From assembly GCA_031459855.1 (NCBI GenBank), contig JAVKHP010000001.1, positions 124,001 to 188,000 on the forward strand: a stretch of DNA of 64,000 bases. Reading direction: 5' to 3'. Under the pieces are notes generated by a model. It ran no database searches and was not told where the DNA came from. It was given only the letters and a program-made list of their open reading frames with translations. Each line of letters starts with the position of its first letter. Within the stretch, counting starts at the first letter, position 1. The translations under genes and the position numbers were made by a program. This document shows positions 1 to 9,395 of the stretch, in pieces. The DNA is from Armatimonadota bacterium. GTDB taxonomy: Bacteria > Sysuimicrobiota > Sysuimicrobiia > Sysuimicrobiales > Humicultoraceae.

Positions 1-982
1 CGAAGGTGTGGCCCAGCGTGTACATCTTGAGCAGCGGCGTGGTGGCGGCGGTGTCGCCGAAGTCGTAGAGGTAGTCGCCGCGCGTCAGCGTAGGGCACGC
101 CTGGGGCTCCACCGCCACGAACCGCACGGCCCGCCCGCGGAACTTCTCGGGCATGAACGGGAACGCCAGCCCGGCGAAGTTGCTGCCGCCGCCGACGCAG
201 CCGATGATCACGTCCGGTGCGTCTCCGGCCAGCTCCATCTGCTTACGGGCCTCGAGGCCCACCACGGTCTGGTGCATCAGCACGTGGTTGAGCACGCTGC
301 CCAGCGAGTACTTGGTGTCATCGTGGGTGGCGGCGTCCTCGACCGCCTCGCTGATGGCGATGCCCAGGCTGCCGGGAGAGTCCGGATCTTGCGCGCGAAT
401 CGCCCGGCCGGCCTGCGTCCGGTCGGTGGGGCTGGGCAGCACCTCGGCGCCCCAGGTCTGCATCATGACCTTGCGGTAGGGCTTCTGCTCGTAGGAGACC
501 CGCACCATGTACACGGTGCAGGCCAGGTCGAACAGCCGGCACGCCAGCGCCAGCGCGCTGCCCCACTGCCCGGCGCCCGTCTCGGTCGTCAGGCGACGGG
601 TACCTTCCTGCTTGTTGTAGAACGCCTGGGCCACGGCGGTGTTGGGCTTGTGGCTGCCGGCGGGACTGGTGCCCTCGTACTTGTAGTAGATGCGCGCGGG
701 CGTGTCCAGGGCGCGCTCGAGCCGCCGCGCCCGGTGCAACGGCGTCGGCCGCCACAGCCGGTAGACGTCGCGCACCGGCTCGGGGATCTCCACCTCGCGC
801 TCGGTGCTGACCTCCTGCATGATGAGCGCCATGGGAAACAGCGGCGCGAGGTCTGCCGGGCCGATCGGCTGCTTGGTCCCGGGGTGGATGACCGGCGGCA
901 GCGGGACCGGCAGGTCGGCGGCGATGTTGTACCAGGCCTTGGGAATGTCGTGCTCGGACAGCAGGATCTTGGTCGCGTCCAT
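1..982 (-). CDS. trpB: Tryptophan synthase beta chain-like protein (TrpB2 type), 3' part missing
   Basis: Translating the minus strand from the ATG at 982 gives an open frame that runs off the left edge, so about the last quarter is missing. The start reads [12 protein letters not shown], which is typical of the TrpB2 branch of tryptophan synthase beta chains. The PLP-lysine motif AGSHKPN is at about residue 112, followed by ETGAGQWGS and the phosphate-binding glycine run GCVGGGSNF. The family condenses indole with serine in a PLP-dependent beta-replacement. TrpB2 proteins often act without TrpA or have other beta-elimination roles, and no trpA is visible here. It is the last gene of the minus-strand series in this part of the window, 46 bases after the ATPase gene. 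Confidence 0.9.
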   Translation of the reverse strand, partial: MDATKILLSEHDIPKAWYNIAADLPVPLPPVIHPGTKQPIGPADLAPLFPMALIMQEVSTEREVEIPEPVRDVYRLWRPTPLHRARRLERALDTPARIYYKYEGTSPAGSHKPNTAVAQAFYNKQEGTRRLTTETGAGQWGSALALACRLFDLACTVYMVRVSYEQKPYRKVMMQTWGAEVLPSPTDRTQAGRAIRAQDPDSPGSLGIAISEAVEDAATHDDTKYSLGSVLNHVLMHQTVVGLEARKQMELAGDAPDVIIGCVGGGSNFAGLAFPFMPEKFRGRAVRFVAVEPQACPTLTRGDYLYDFGDTAATTPLLKMYTLGHTF

Positions 983-1028
983 CGCGTCCCCCCTTGACCC
1001 GCACGCCCGCCGTCGCGCAACCGTCGCG

Positions 1029-2987
1029 TCAGGGTCGCGGTGGGTCGTGCGGGGCATCTGCGCTGTGAGGAGTGGGGTTCGGGCCGGAGGCGTCGGCTCC
1101 TGCAGCAGGACCCTCGGGGCCGAGGCGCACGAGGGCGACGTCCGCCGCTGCTGGTGCGCCGGGAGCCTCCGGTCCGGAGGCCGACGGCGCCTCCTCGGCG
1201 GCGGATGGCGTGGGCGGTGCGGGCGCCTCCTGCGGTTGGGAGCGCGCCGCGTCGAGATCGAGCGGCTGCCCGGGACGCCGGACGCGCACCTGCAGGGCGC
1301 GCAGGCGATTGAGCACCGCCGCCACCTCGTAGGGCCGCGGCAGCGCGTAGTCGCCCGATCCGCGTTCTCCCTCCGAGAGCAGGAGCAGGCCGCCGGCCTC
1401 GAGGTCGGCGAAGACCCGCGCCAGGATCTCGGCGATGGACGCCGCGCCGTCGATGTAGCCCTTCTCCACGGCGTAGAGGATCGCGTCGCCGGCCGCGCGC
1501 GCCTGGCCGGGCTCCACGAGTTGCGGCAGGCCGGCCAAGTCCACGCTCTCGCGCCCTACCACCAGCGCGCCGCGTCCGCGCATCTCGCTGGCGATCCGGC
1601 GCCCCCGCAGGCCGTTGAAGCCGCGCGGCAGCGGGCATCGGGGTGCGGGGACGGCGACCGTCGCCCGCCGTGCTGCCCGCGGTGCGCCCAGAGCCACCGC
1701 CTGCTGTGCCGCCGCGGTGGCCGCCCGCGGCTGAAAGGCGTCCATCACCAGCACGGTGTCGGCGACGGCGAGGAAGTCGCCGAGCCCCGCGGTGGCGACA
1801 ATCGAGGAGATCTCCAGGTCCTCCCACAGGGGACGCACCACGTCCACCAGGCGGGTCAGAGGATCGTCCGCCGGCGGGACGAGCGCTTCCATGCGCGCGT
1901 CGCGGGTCAGCAGCGCGGCCGGCAGGTCGTCCTCGTCGAACACGAACAGGCTGGTCCCCACCTCGAGGGCCTCGGCAAGGGACGCCACGACCGACAGCGC
2001 TCCGCTGGCACGCTCGGCCGAGAACGCGCTGACCTCGGGCCGCCCCGGCACCCGGTGGACCATGGCGCTGAGGTCCACCCGTTCGATCCGACGGCCGGGT
2101 TCCGCGCGCACCATGACCGCGTCGGGGACGGTTGCCACCAGCTCGCGGCCGTCCCCTGGCACGTGCGGGTACACCCCGCGGGCGACCGCGGCCAGCAGCG
2201 TCGACTTCCCCGAGAAGGCGCCGCCGGTCACCACCGTCACGCCGCGCGGGATGCCAAGCCCCCGCACCGTCCCACGGTGCGGCAGCGAGACGGTCACGGC
2301 CAGCGCATCGGGCGCTTGTAGGGGCTGCGCCCGACCGCCGCGCAGCGGCCCGTCGCCTGGCGGCGTCTCGCGGGGCAGCACCGCGCCGTCGGCGAGGAAC
2401 GCCACCAGGCCCAGCGCCGGGAGCTGCGCCTGCAACGCCAGGTAGTCCTCGACGGTCTCGACGAACCGGCGGCCGGCCTCGCCGTCCAGGCGTGCCCACA
2501 CCAGCCCGGCCTCGACCACCGCGGGCAGTTCCTCGAAGAACAGCGTGATGGCGGCCCGGGCCGCGGCCTTCCGCCCCTCCGCGGGTAACCCGATGGCCAC
2601 GCGCACCTCGACCCAGTCCTCGGCGATGGTACAAGCGGCGCGCCGGAGCACGGTCTGGCTGCCCGCGTCCACCGCCAGCGGCGGCGTCCGGCCGGTCCAG
2701 CGCGTGCGGACGTGCCGGCGAATCGCCTCGGCCAGCGCGCGCGCAAGGAAGTCCTCGAGAGCGGTTTTGCGCGGTGGCGTCGACCAGAGGGCCGGGGGTA
2801 GCTGCGCCTCGGCCTGGTCGATCCGCACGCGACCCCGGCTCGGCCCGGCCATGGGGTCGGGCTGGATGGCGTCGAGGTAGAGGACGAAGCGGTCGAAGCG
2901 GTAGGCGCCGACCAGGTCCTGGTAGGCCTGAAACGGTTTGTTGTTGGCGACGATCAGCTTGTCGCGCAGGCGGTCCGATGGCAGCAT
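1029..2987 (-). CDS. Predicted ATPase of the ABC class (PF09818 type)
   Basis: The 652-residue protein begins with the [11 protein letters not shown] and [11 protein letters not shown] segments seen in the 'predicted ATPase of the ABC class' family. It has a Walker A motif, GAFSGKST, at about residue 257, an ABC-signature-like ASGALS at about 329, and a Walker B motif, LFVFDEDD, at about 349. There is no membrane domain, so it is a soluble ABC ATPase and not a transporter subunit. Its function is not established in the family. The last 60 residues or so are Ala/Pro/Ser-rich low complexity. A GGAGG lies 14 bases before the chosen ATG, which is a long spacing, so the start is only moderately certain. 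Confidence 0.85.
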   Translation of the reverse strand: MLPSDRLRDKLIVANNKPFQAYQDLVGAYRFDRFVLYLDAIQPDPMAGPSRGRVRIDQAEAQLPPALWSTPPRKTALEDFLARALAEAIRRHVRTRWTGRTPPLAVDAGSQTVLRRAACTIAEDWVEVRVAIGLPAEGRKAAARAAITLFFEELPAVVEAGLVWARLDGEAGRRFVETVEDYLALQAQLPALGLVAFLADGAVLPRETPPGDGPLRGGRAQPLQAPDALAVTVSLPHRGTVRGLGIPRGVTVVTGGAFSGKSTLLAAVARGVYPHVPGDGRELVATVPDAVMVRAEPGRRIERVDLSAMVHRVPGRPEVSAFSAERASGALSVVASLAEALEVGTSLFVFDEDDLPAALLTRDARMEALVPPADDPLTRLVDVVRPLWEDLEISSIVATAGLGDFLAVADTVLVMDAFQPRAATAAAQQAVALGAPRAARRATVAVPAPRCPLPRGFNGLRGRRIASEMRGRGALVVGRESVDLAGLPQLVEPGQARAAGDAILYAVEKGYIDGAASIAEILARVFADLEAGGLLLLSEGERGSGDYALPRPYEVAAVLNRLRALQVRVRRPGQPLDLDAARSQPQEAPAPPTPSAAEEAPSASGPEAPGAPAAADVALVRLGPEGPAAGADASGPNPTPHSADAPHDPPRP

Positions 2988-3030
2988 GCTCGCGTGGGTG
3001 TCCTCCAGCGTCGTCTGCGCGGGATGCGCG

Positions 3031-4482
3031 TCAGCGCGAGGATAGCACAGCCTGGCCCGTAGCGGCGCGGGGCACCACGGGCAGCGGCCCGGCCGCGGCG
3101 CGGGGGCAACACGGTGCGCCCCGGGCGGCGCGCAGGCGCTGACGCACGAGCTGCAACGCGCGCTCGAGCTGGCTGTCGCGCCCCTGGTCGAGCTCGGCGA
3201 GGCCCAGCGCGACCGCGACGTGCGGCGTCACGCCCACGCCCTCCAGACGGCGCCCGCGGCCCGTGGCCAGCCGCCGCACCGTGATCAGCAGCGCTGACCC
3301 ATCAGCCAGCTCGAAGGTCGCGCCCGCATCCACGGTCCCGCTGGTCCGCTCGCCCACCAGCGTGGCGCGCTCGTGTTCCTGCAGGGCCGCCGCCAGCAGT
3401 TCCGCCGCGGACGCAGTGCCCTCGTCCACCAGCACCACCAGCGGCACGTGGCCGGGCAGCACGGGCGCCGCCCACGTCCGGACGACCTGCGTCGCGCCGC
3501 CCCGCCGGGTCTCCTGCAGCACGGGCACGCCGGGGGGCAGGAGGGCGTTCAGCACGAGGAGCAGTTCGTGCACGTAGCCGCCGGTGTTGCCCCGCACATC
3601 GAGGACCAGGGCCCGCAGGCCGCTGGCGAGCAGGCGCTCCAGGCGCTGGCGCACTTCCCGCCCCACCCCGTCGGCGAACAGGCTGTGCAGCTTGAGGTAC
3701 CCGACGCCATCGTCGAGCACTCTGGCGTCGAAGACGGGCGGCACGCGGATCGGCGCGCGGACGACGGACACGGCCGTCGGCTCGGCGGCACCCGGTCGTT
3801 CTACGACGAGGGTGACGGTGGTCCCGGCCGGTCCCCGGATCATCCCCGACACCTGCGTGATGTCCAGGCCGGCGGTGGGCACGGCGTCGATGCGCACCAC
3901 GCGGTCGAACGGCCGTAACCCGGCGCCCTCGGCCGGCCCGCCGGGAATCACGTCGCGGATGTAGACGCGCCCCTCGCGCGCCAGCAACACCACCCCGATG
4001 CCCGAGAACTGCGCCTGCCGGCTGGCCTGGGCGCGCAGGCGCTCGTATTCCTCGGGCGGCATGAACCCCGTGTGGGAGTCGGCCAGCACCGCCGTCATGC
4101 CCCGGATCGCGGCGTGGGCGAGCGCTGTGCGCGTCAGGCGTCCGCTGGCGGCTTCTGCCGCAGCGTCGAAGCGCGCGCGGAAGGCCGCCTGCGCCTGCGC
4201 GTCGGGCAGGTCGGCCGGCAGGTCCGGCAGGTCAACGCCGATCCCGGCCGCGACCAGGGCGGCGCGCATGCCACCGATGCCGCCGTTCAGCAGCGGGACG
4301 ACCTCGAGGCGGTCGACGTAGTGCTGGCGCAACAGCGCCAGCGCCTGCAGCACCAGCCCCGCGTCGGCCTGCACGGGGGCGGCCGCAGCTGGCGGTGCCT
4401 GGAGCGGCACCACCGGCACAGCGGCCACCAGCACTGCCCCCAGCAGCCAGACCGCGATGGAGAGCGGGTGGCGCCTGGTCAC
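3031..4482 (-). CDS. S41 C-terminal processing protease-like protein, second paralogue
   Basis: This is a secreted or membrane-anchored S41-family protein of 483 residues. The GTG start at 4482 overlaps the stop of the upstream paralogue (GTGA), which implies translational coupling, and gives a hydrophobic signal peptide. A PDZ-type segment (PGGPAEGAGLRPFDRV) is near residue 175. The protease core has the VLDVRGNTGG motif and the nucleophile motif GTASAAELLA at about residue 360. The lysine of the Ser-Lys dyad, normally in a T-x-G-K motif, is replaced here: the protein reads GERTSGTVD. Catalysis would need another base, or the protein may bind without cutting. Closely related to its upstream neighbour, so the pair is a tandem duplication. 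Confidence 0.85.
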   Translation of the reverse strand: MTRRHPLSIAVWLLGAVLVAAVPVVPLQAPPAAAAPVQADAGLVLQALALLRQHYVDRLEVVPLLNGGIGGMRAALVAAGIGVDLPDLPADLPDAQAQAAFRARFDAAAEAASGRLTRTALAHAAIRGMTAVLADSHTGFMPPEEYERLRAQASRQAQFSGIGVVLLAREGRVYIRDVIPGGPAEGAGLRPFDRVVRIDAVPTAGLDITQVSGMIRGPAGTTVTLVVERPGAAEPTAVSVVRAPIRVPPVFDARVLDDGVGYLKLHSLFADGVGREVRQRLERLLASGLRALVLDVRGNTGGYVHELLLVLNALLPPGVPVLQETRRGGATQVVRTWAAPVLPGHVPLVVLVDEGTASAAELLAAALQEHERATLVGERTSGTVDAGATFELADGSALLITVRRLATGRGRRLEGVGVTPHVAVALGLAELDQGRDSQLERALQLVRQRLRAARGAPCCPRAAAGPLPVVPRAATGQAVLSSR

Positions 4483-5843
4483 GGTGTACGCCCGCCTGGC
4501 GGGCCCTCGCGCCGCGACGCGGCCGCAGGGCGCACGCGCTCTGCCGCCACGGCCAGGGCACGCAGCAACTGCGGGTCGACGCCGCGGTCCAGGTCGGCGG
4601 CGGCGAGCGCGACCGCGTGGTCGGGCCGCAGGCCCACGCCCTCCAGGCGCTGCCCCAGGCCCGTGGCCAGCCGCTGCACGGTGACGCTGAGCGCAGAGCC
4701 ATCGGAGAGGTCGAGCACGACGCTCGCTTCGACGGCACCGCCGGTCGGCGTGCCCACCACGGGCGCCCCCAGGTGCTCGCGCAGCGCGGCCGCCAGGAGT
4801 TCCGCGGCGGACGCCGTGGCCTCGTCCACGAGCACGACGACGGGCCACCCAGCGGGCAACACCGGCGAGCCCGCCGTGTGCACGATCTCCGTGCGACCGC
4901 CCCGGTTCGTCTCGCGCAGAATGGGGCGCCCCGGCGGGAGCAGGGCGCCTAGGGCCGCGGCGAGCTCGTGGACGTAGCCGCCGGTGTTGCCACGCAGGTC
5001 GAGCACCACGGCGCGCGCGCCCTTCCGGACCAGGTCGGCCAGCGCCCCCCGGAACTCGCGGCCCGAGCGCGCGCTGAACTGGTAGAACTGAAGGTAGCCG
5101 ATCCCGTCCGGCAGCACGCGCGCCGCGAAGACCGCCGGCACCTGAATGGGCGCGCGCGTCAGCGTCACGGCCAGCGGCCCGGCGCGGCCCGGCCGGTCGA
5201 GCACCAGCGTGACCGGCGTCCCTGCTGGCCCGCGTATTGCGCCCGCCACCTGCTCCACCTGCATGCCGCCCGTGGAGACGGCGCCGATGCGGGCGATGCG
5301 GTCGAACCGTCGCACGCCAGCACGCGCCGCCGGGCCGCCGGGGATCACGTCGCGGACGTAGAAGCGGCCGGCGCGCTCCAGCAACACGATGCCCGCGCCC
5401 GTGAACCCGGGCTGGCCGCGCTGGCGCAGCTGGCGCTCTCGGTTGGCATCGGGGGGCAGGAAGCCGGTGTGCGAGTCCCGCAGCACAGCCGTCATTCCGC
5501 GGATGGCCGCATAGCTCAACGCCGTGCGCGACAGCCGGCCGGCGGCTGCAGCGGCCGCGGCGTCGAAGCGGGCCCGGAACGCCGCGTCGAGGCCTCGGAC
5601 GTCGGATCCGAGGGGCGGCACGGGGGTGGCCACGCCTGCAGCGGCCAGCGCCGCGCGCAGACCGTCCAGGGCGCCGTTCAGCAACGGCGCGGGCTCCACG
5701 GGATCCACGTACCGCGCCCGCAGCACGCGCAACGCCTCGAGGACAAGCCCGGCGTCCGCCGCCTGCGCGGACGGCCAGCCCGCCGGCGCCACCAGCACCA
5801 GCGCGACCAGCGCGACCAGTGCCAGCAGCCGGGAGCGCCCCAT
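4479..5843 (-). CDS. S41 C-terminal processing protease-like protein, first paralogue
   Basis: Secreted S41-family protein of 454 residues with a classic signal peptide (MGRSRLLALVALVALVLVAP) ending before AQAADAG. It has a PDZ-like segment, a VLDLRGNTGG motif and ATASAAELLA around the serine nucleophile. As in the downstream paralogue the dyad lysine is absent (GTPTGGAVE). I chose the ATG at 5843 because GGGAG lies six bases upstream and the signal peptide is clean. An in-frame ATG at 5915 overlaps the ccdA stop (TGATG) and would add 24 residues; that stretch is a partial duplication of the start region. The order ccdA then two S41 proteins suggests a membrane or envelope thiol and quality-control unit, which is inference. 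Confidence 0.85.
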   Translation of the reverse strand: MGRSRLLALVALVALVLVAPAGWPSAQAADAGLVLEALRVLRARYVDPVEPAPLLNGALDGLRAALAAAGVATPVPPLGSDVRGLDAAFRARFDAAAAAAAGRLSRTALSYAAIRGMTAVLRDSHTGFLPPDANRERQLRQRGQPGFTGAGIVLLERAGRFYVRDVIPGGPAARAGVRRFDRIARIGAVSTGGMQVEQVAGAIRGPAGTPVTLVLDRPGRAGPLAVTLTRAPIQVPAVFAARVLPDGIGYLQFYQFSARSGREFRGALADLVRKGARAVVLDLRGNTGGYVHELAAALGALLPPGRPILRETNRGGRTEIVHTAGSPVLPAGWPVVVLVDEATASAAELLAAALREHLGAPVVGTPTGGAVEASVVLDLSDGSALSVTVQRLATGLGQRLEGVGLRPDHAVALAAADLDRGVDPQLLRALAVAAERVRPAAASRREGPPGGRTP

Positions 5844-5915
5844 AAGTACTCCCGATCGGACACCCATCCGCCCATGCACGGGTGCGATCAGTGCCAGCAA
5901 CCGGAAGCGCCCCAT
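5820..5915 (-). repeat. 72-bp-period duplication of a gene start
   Basis: The sequence around GCGCCCCAT at 5835-5843 is repeated at 5907-5915, together with about 20 flanking bases (CCAGTGCCAGCAnCCGGnAG). The period is 72 bp, so both copies carry an in-frame ATG with MGR(S/F)RLLAL. The upstream copy's ATG overlaps the ccdA stop codon. Confidence 0.75.
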
Positions 5916-6643
5916 CAGAGCACCGGACGGAACGGGACGAGCCGGATGAGGTACGAGTTGAGCAGGAACAGCAGGTCGGTGACCATGGCCACGCCCATGA
6001 CGAGCAGGAAGATGCCGCTGGCGGTGGTCACCGCCCGCGCGTGCCGTCGCAACCAGCCCAGGGCGTCGACGGCGGCGACGAGCAGCGCCGCGGTCACGAG
6101 GAACGGGATGCCCAACCCCATCGCGTAGGCGAAGAGGAGCAGCGCGCCGTGGGCGGCCGTCTGCGTCGCCGCGGCCAGCGTGAGCACCGCGGTCAGCACC
6201 GGGCCGACGCACGGCGTCCAGGCGAAGCCAAACGCCATCCCCACGGGCACGGCGCCCAGGAGGCCCAGGGGGCGGCGCGGCAGGTGCCAACGGCGTTCAC
6301 GCGCCAGCCCCGGGACGCGGATCACGCCCAGAACCGCCAGGCCCAGCGCGATCACCACGGCGCCGCCAACCCGCGACAGCCACTGCCGGTTGCCCAACAC
6401 CAGCTCGCCCAGCACCGAGGCCGACGCGCCCAGGCCCGTGAAGACCACCGAGAACCCCAGCACGAACAGCGCGGTGGCCAGCAGCACCCGGCCCGCGTGC
6501 TGCCGGCGCTGCTCGACGCTCAGCTCCGCCAGGGAGAGGCCCGAGACGAACGACAGGTAGCCGGGGATGAGCGGCACCACGCACGGGCTCAGGAACCCGA
6601 GCACGCCCGCCGCGAACGCCAGCACGAGATTGACTTCTGCCAC
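5915..6643 (-). CDS. ccdA: Cytochrome c biogenesis protein CcdA (thiol-disulfide transport)
   Basis: A 242-residue polytopic membrane protein of the CcdA/DsbD-beta family. These proteins carry electrons from cytoplasmic thioredoxin across the membrane to extracytoplasmic thiols, for cytochrome c maturation or disulfide reduction. The two membrane-embedded cysteines are in FLSPCVVPLIPG near residue 22 and FAWTPCVGPVL in the second half, and six hydrophobic segments are evident. The GTG at 6643 was chosen because GAGGAGGT lies eight bases upstream; longer versions add an Arg-rich tail with no signal. Its stop overlaps an ATG of the S41 gene frame downstream (TGATG). No redoxin partner is adjacent. 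Confidence 0.92.
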   Translation of the reverse strand: MAEVNLVLAFAAGVLGFLSPCVVPLIPGYLSFVSGLSLAELSVEQRRQHAGRVLLATALFVLGFSVVFTGLGASASVLGELVLGNRQWLSRVGGAVVIALGLAVLGVIRVPGLARERRWHLPRRPLGLLGAVPVGMAFGFAWTPCVGPVLTAVLTLAAATQTAAHGALLLFAYAMGLGIPFLVTAALLVAAVDALGWLRRHARAVTTASGIFLLVMGVAMVTDLLFLLNSYLIRLVPFRPVL

Positions 6644-6932
6644 GACGGGCCACCTCCTCGCCCGGGCTGCGCGCCCCGTCTGCCGGCCAGACCGCCGCGC
6701 TCCCTCCTCCAAACGCGCACGGGCGGTGTGCTATGCCGCTTGGGCCCGGCGGCGGAGACCGCTCCTCCCAGCGGGCAAGGACGCCCGCCGACGCCCACCT
6801 CCAGCGCCTGCGCGACGAGCCGCTCCTCCCAAGGTGCAGGGGCCGCCCTGAACCCCAGACCGCCCGCTGGCCGCCCTGGCTGTCGACGCGCGCAGCCCGC
6901 CGACGGGTCACCGCGGCGCCGCCAGCGCCGCC
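6644..6932. other. Intergenic region, no gene recognised
   Basis: About 290 bases between ccdA and the SAM hydrolase gene. The only regularity I see is the 12-mer CCGCTCCTCCCA at 6759-6770 and again at 6820-6831, 61 bases apart; on the minus strand it resembles a ribosome-binding site. No convincing promoter or RNA gene was found. Confidence 0.5.
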
Positions 6933-6966
6933 AGGGCGATCACGTCTCCAGGGCGATCACGTCTCC
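6933..6966. repeat. 17-bp perfect tandem duplication at a gene end
   Basis: AGGGCGATCACGTCTCC occurs twice back to back (6933-6949 and 6950-6966). The repeat lies on the stop codon of the minus-strand SAM hydrolase gene. Because 17 is not a multiple of three, the second copy shifts the frame and creates the present stop. Confidence 0.9.
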
Positions 6967-7728
6967 TGCGCGCACCCCGAGCTGTGCGGCCGCGTCACCC
7001 CGGTTCACCGCCACCTCCACGGTGCCCGCGCTGCTCACCAGCGCCAGGACCTCGCCTGGGGCGCCGTCGGCGTAGGTGCGCACCCGCCGGACCGGGGTAC
7101 GTCCTCCACGATACACCAGGGCGACCCGCTCCGGGAGGTCAGCGAGCCAGGTCCCCGGGATGTCGGTGACGAGGTTTCCGAAGGGATCGCAGTAGACCAC
7201 CCGGCCGCTCAGGCGCCCGGGCGCCCGTGCGGGCGATGCGACCTGCGACGCGACCGGTAGCGCGACCGGCGCGGCGATGGGCGACGCGAACGCCTCGGGG
7301 GGAACGCCCGACGCGACGGCAGCCGCCGCCGGCGCGAAGACGTCGCGGCCGTGGAACGTGGCCGACGGCGGCTCGCGCACCAGCCGGGCCGTGTCGATGG
7401 CGAACGCCTGCGGGCGCCCCACCGCCGTGGCGGCGGGTACCAGCAGGCCGTTGTCAGGACCGACGAACCACTGCCCGCCCGCAGCGATGACCAGCCCGCG
7501 CCGTGCGGTGCCGACGTCCGGATCGACCACGGCCAGGTGGACCGTGCCCGCGGGAAACGCCGGCGCGGCCGCGGCCAGCACCGCGGCACCGCAGGCGACG
7601 TCGTGCCGGGGGATGTCGTGGGTGATGTCCACCACCACGGCGCGGCTGGCCCGCAGCAGCACGCCCCGCACCTCGCCCGGGTAGGGCGACGACGACCCGA
7701 AGTCCGAGAGCAGCGTGACGATCGGCAC
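6940..7728 (-). CDS. SAM hydrolase / SAM hydroxide adenosyltransferase (DUF62 family)
   Basis: A 262-residue cytoplasmic enzyme of the fluorinase-like DUF62 family, which splits S-adenosylmethionine to adenosine and methionine using water. The family marks are visible: LLSDFGSSSPYPGEVRGVL at the N-terminus, DITHDIPRHDV, VVDPDVGT and GPDNGLL, then a C-terminal beta-barrel with GDVIAL at the end. It has the short DFG-type start of the hydrolases and no sign of the halogenase-specific loop. The last two residues come from a 17-bp tandem duplication; without it the frame would continue as ALAALAAPR before a stop, so the C-terminus has recently changed. It precedes the next minus-strand series of peptidase genes. 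Confidence 0.88.
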   Translation of the reverse strand: MPIVTLLSDFGSSSPYPGEVRGVLLRASRAVVVDITHDIPRHDVACGAAVLAAAAPAFPAGTVHLAVVDPDVGTARRGLVIAAGGQWFVGPDNGLLVPAATAVGRPQAFAIDTARLVREPPSATFHGRDVFAPAAAAVASGVPPEAFASPIAAPVALPVASQVASPARAPGRLSGRVVYCDPFGNLVTDIPGTWLADLPERVALVYRGGRTPVRRVRTYADGAPGEVLALVSSAGTVEVAVNRGDAAAQLGVRAGDVIALET

Positions 7729-7752
7729 CGGCGCGCGCAGACGCCCGCGCCC

Positions 7753-8904
7753 TCAGGCGGCGCACCAGTGCGATGCCAGGTGCGCCAGCACGTCGGCGCA
7801 GGTCACCACCGACGGCACGTCCACCCACTCGACGGCGGCGTGGGCGCCCGCACCGCCCGGCCCGAACATCACCGTGGGGATGCCCGCGGCGCCCAGCAGC
7901 GCGGCATCGAACCACGGGTGCTCGCCCACCAGCCGCGGCGACCGGCCGCACACCGCCCGCACGCTGTCGGCCAGGGCGCGTACCACCGGCGCCTCGGGCG
8001 ATACCTCGAAGGACGGCCGGCTCATGACGAGCTCGACGCGCGCCTGGAGCCCGGGCGAGCGCTGCTGCGCCTCGGACACGGCGGCCTCCAGTTCGGCGAG
8101 GACGTCCGCGTCCTGCTCGCCGGGCAGCAGACGGCGTTCCACCTCCAGGACGCAGCGGTCGGGGTACGTGCTCCACCCGACCCCGCCCGCAATGGTCGAC
8201 GCGTGCAGCGAGGGCCGGCCGAGCAGCGGATGCGTCCGCTGCGGGAGCACCTCGCGCTCCAGGCGATCCAGCGCCACCAGCACGTGGCCCATCCGCGTGA
8301 TGGCGTCGTCGCCGGCATCGTACCGGCTGCCGTGCGCGGCGCGGCCGGCGGTCTCCACCCGGGCCCAGAGGAATCCCTTGTGCGCGATGCACACCTCCAG
8401 CGCCGTGGGCTCGGTGATCACGGCGGCGTCTGCGCGTTCGCGCCGGATCAGGTCGAGAGCGCCCAGGCTCGCGTGCTCCTCGTCGACCACGAACGCCGCC
8501 ACCAGCTCTCCGGCGGGGAGGCCCGCGGCCGCCACCACCCGCATGGCCTCCACGATGGCGGCCACGCCGCCCTTCATGTCGTACGCGCCGCGGCCGTAGA
8601 GGCGGTCGCCCTCCAGGCGGGCCGAGAACGGCTCGGCCATGCCCGTGGTCGCCACGGTGTCGGTGTGTCCGCACAGCAGCAGCCGCCGTCCGGGCCGCGC
8701 ACCGGCCAGGCGGGCGACCACGTTGGGGCGCCCCGGCGCGACCTCGTCGAGGCGCACCTCCAGGCCCGCCGCGCGGCATTCCGCTGCGAGCAGCGTGGCC
8801 ACCGCGCCCTCGCCGGCACCTCCTGGCGCCAGCCCGGGGTTGACCGAGTCGGTGGCCACCAGGGCCCGCAACAGACCCACGATGCGCGCGCGGTCGGCAG
8901 GCAT
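7753..8904 (-). CDS. M20 family metallopeptidase (ArgE/DapE/CPG2 type)
   Basis: A 383-residue di-zinc hydrolase. Visible ligands and motifs are LLCGHTDTV, GRGAYDMKGG with the bridging Asp, VDEEHASLG with the catalytic Glu, and a C-terminal GPGGAGAHAAVEWV segment carrying the last His. The family cleaves N-acyl amino acids or small peptides; the substrate cannot be told from sequence. The ATG at 8904 overlaps the stop of the MoaD-like gene (TGATG), so the two are translationally coupled. The surrounding minus-strand order (Asp-box protein, MoaD-like protein, peptidase) has overlaps at each junction and looks like one expression unit. Confidence 0.88.
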   Translation of the reverse strand: MPADRARIVGLLRALVATDSVNPGLAPGGAGEGAVATLLAAECRAAGLEVRLDEVAPGRPNVVARLAGARPGRRLLLCGHTDTVATTGMAEPFSARLEGDRLYGRGAYDMKGGVAAIVEAMRVVAAAGLPAGELVAAFVVDEEHASLGALDLIRRERADAAVITEPTALEVCIAHKGFLWARVETAGRAAHGSRYDAGDDAITRMGHVLVALDRLEREVLPQRTHPLLGRPSLHASTIAGGVGWSTYPDRCVLEVERRLLPGEQDADVLAELEAAVSEAQQRSPGLQARVELVMSRPSFEVSPEAPVVRALADSVRAVCGRSPRLVGEHPWFDAALLGAAGIPTVMFGPGGAGAHAAVEWVDVPSVVTCADVLAHLASHWCAA

Positions 8905-9395
8905 CACGCCGGCGCCTGGCGTCCGGTTGCGTCCGCCATCTCGCTCCGCATGCGCACGCCGGTCCGCACGGCCCCGCCCGCGCCCGCGGCGGTGTGCCCC
9001 ACGGCCCCGGCGCACGGGTGGATCGGTGGCGCGTCGCCGACAGCGGACACCGCGTGCTCGCCGCCGGCGATCGCACCCACAATGCGCAGCACCTCGGTGC
9101 CGTCCGCCACCGCCTCGGGCAGCGTCGCGCACACGCCCGCCGGCGTCAGATCGACCTCAGCGGCAAAGCACCGGATGTACGGGCGCAACGTGCCCGGCCG
9201 CGCCGCGCCGGGCGCTGGATGGTCGCGGATCGTCCCGCGCAGCGCAGGGTACGCGTGTTCCAGCGCGTCGAGGACGTCACCCAGCGTGAGCGGTCCGGTA
9301 GGCCGGGCGACCGTCACGTCCACGACGGCCGACGACAGCCCGCACAGCCGTCGCAGGTGGGTCGGCAGCCAGACGCGCACGGCGACCGTCGTCAT
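8904..9395 (-). CDS. MoaD/ThiS-family ubiquitin-like protein with a long tail after the Gly-Gly
   Basis: A 163-residue protein whose first ~115 residues fit the beta-grasp sulfur-carrier fold: [13 protein letters not shown] at the start, [18 protein letters not shown] as the helix, then a segment ending [16 protein letters not shown]. MoaD and ThiS normally stop at this Gly-Gly, whose carboxylate is adenylated and thiolated. Here about 45 more residues follow, rich in Ala and Gly. Either the tail is removed before activation, or it is non-functional read-through in a GC-rich frame. The start ATG overlaps the stop of the Asp-box protein (ATGA), and the stop overlaps the M20 peptidase start. 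Confidence 0.75.
   Translation of the reverse strand: MTTVAVRVWLPTHLRRLCGLSSAVVDVTVARPTGPLTLGDVLDALEHAYPALRGTIRDHPAPGAARPGTLRPYIRCFAAEVDLTPAGVCATLPEAVADGTEVLRIVGAIAGGEHAVSAVGDAPPIHPCAGAVGHTAAGAGGAVRTGVRMRSEMADATGRQAPA

Noticed and set aside
589-2634. 681-codon minus-strand frame over the ABC-class ATPase
   Set aside because: Arg/Gly/Pro-rich shadow of two real genes, with no motifs.
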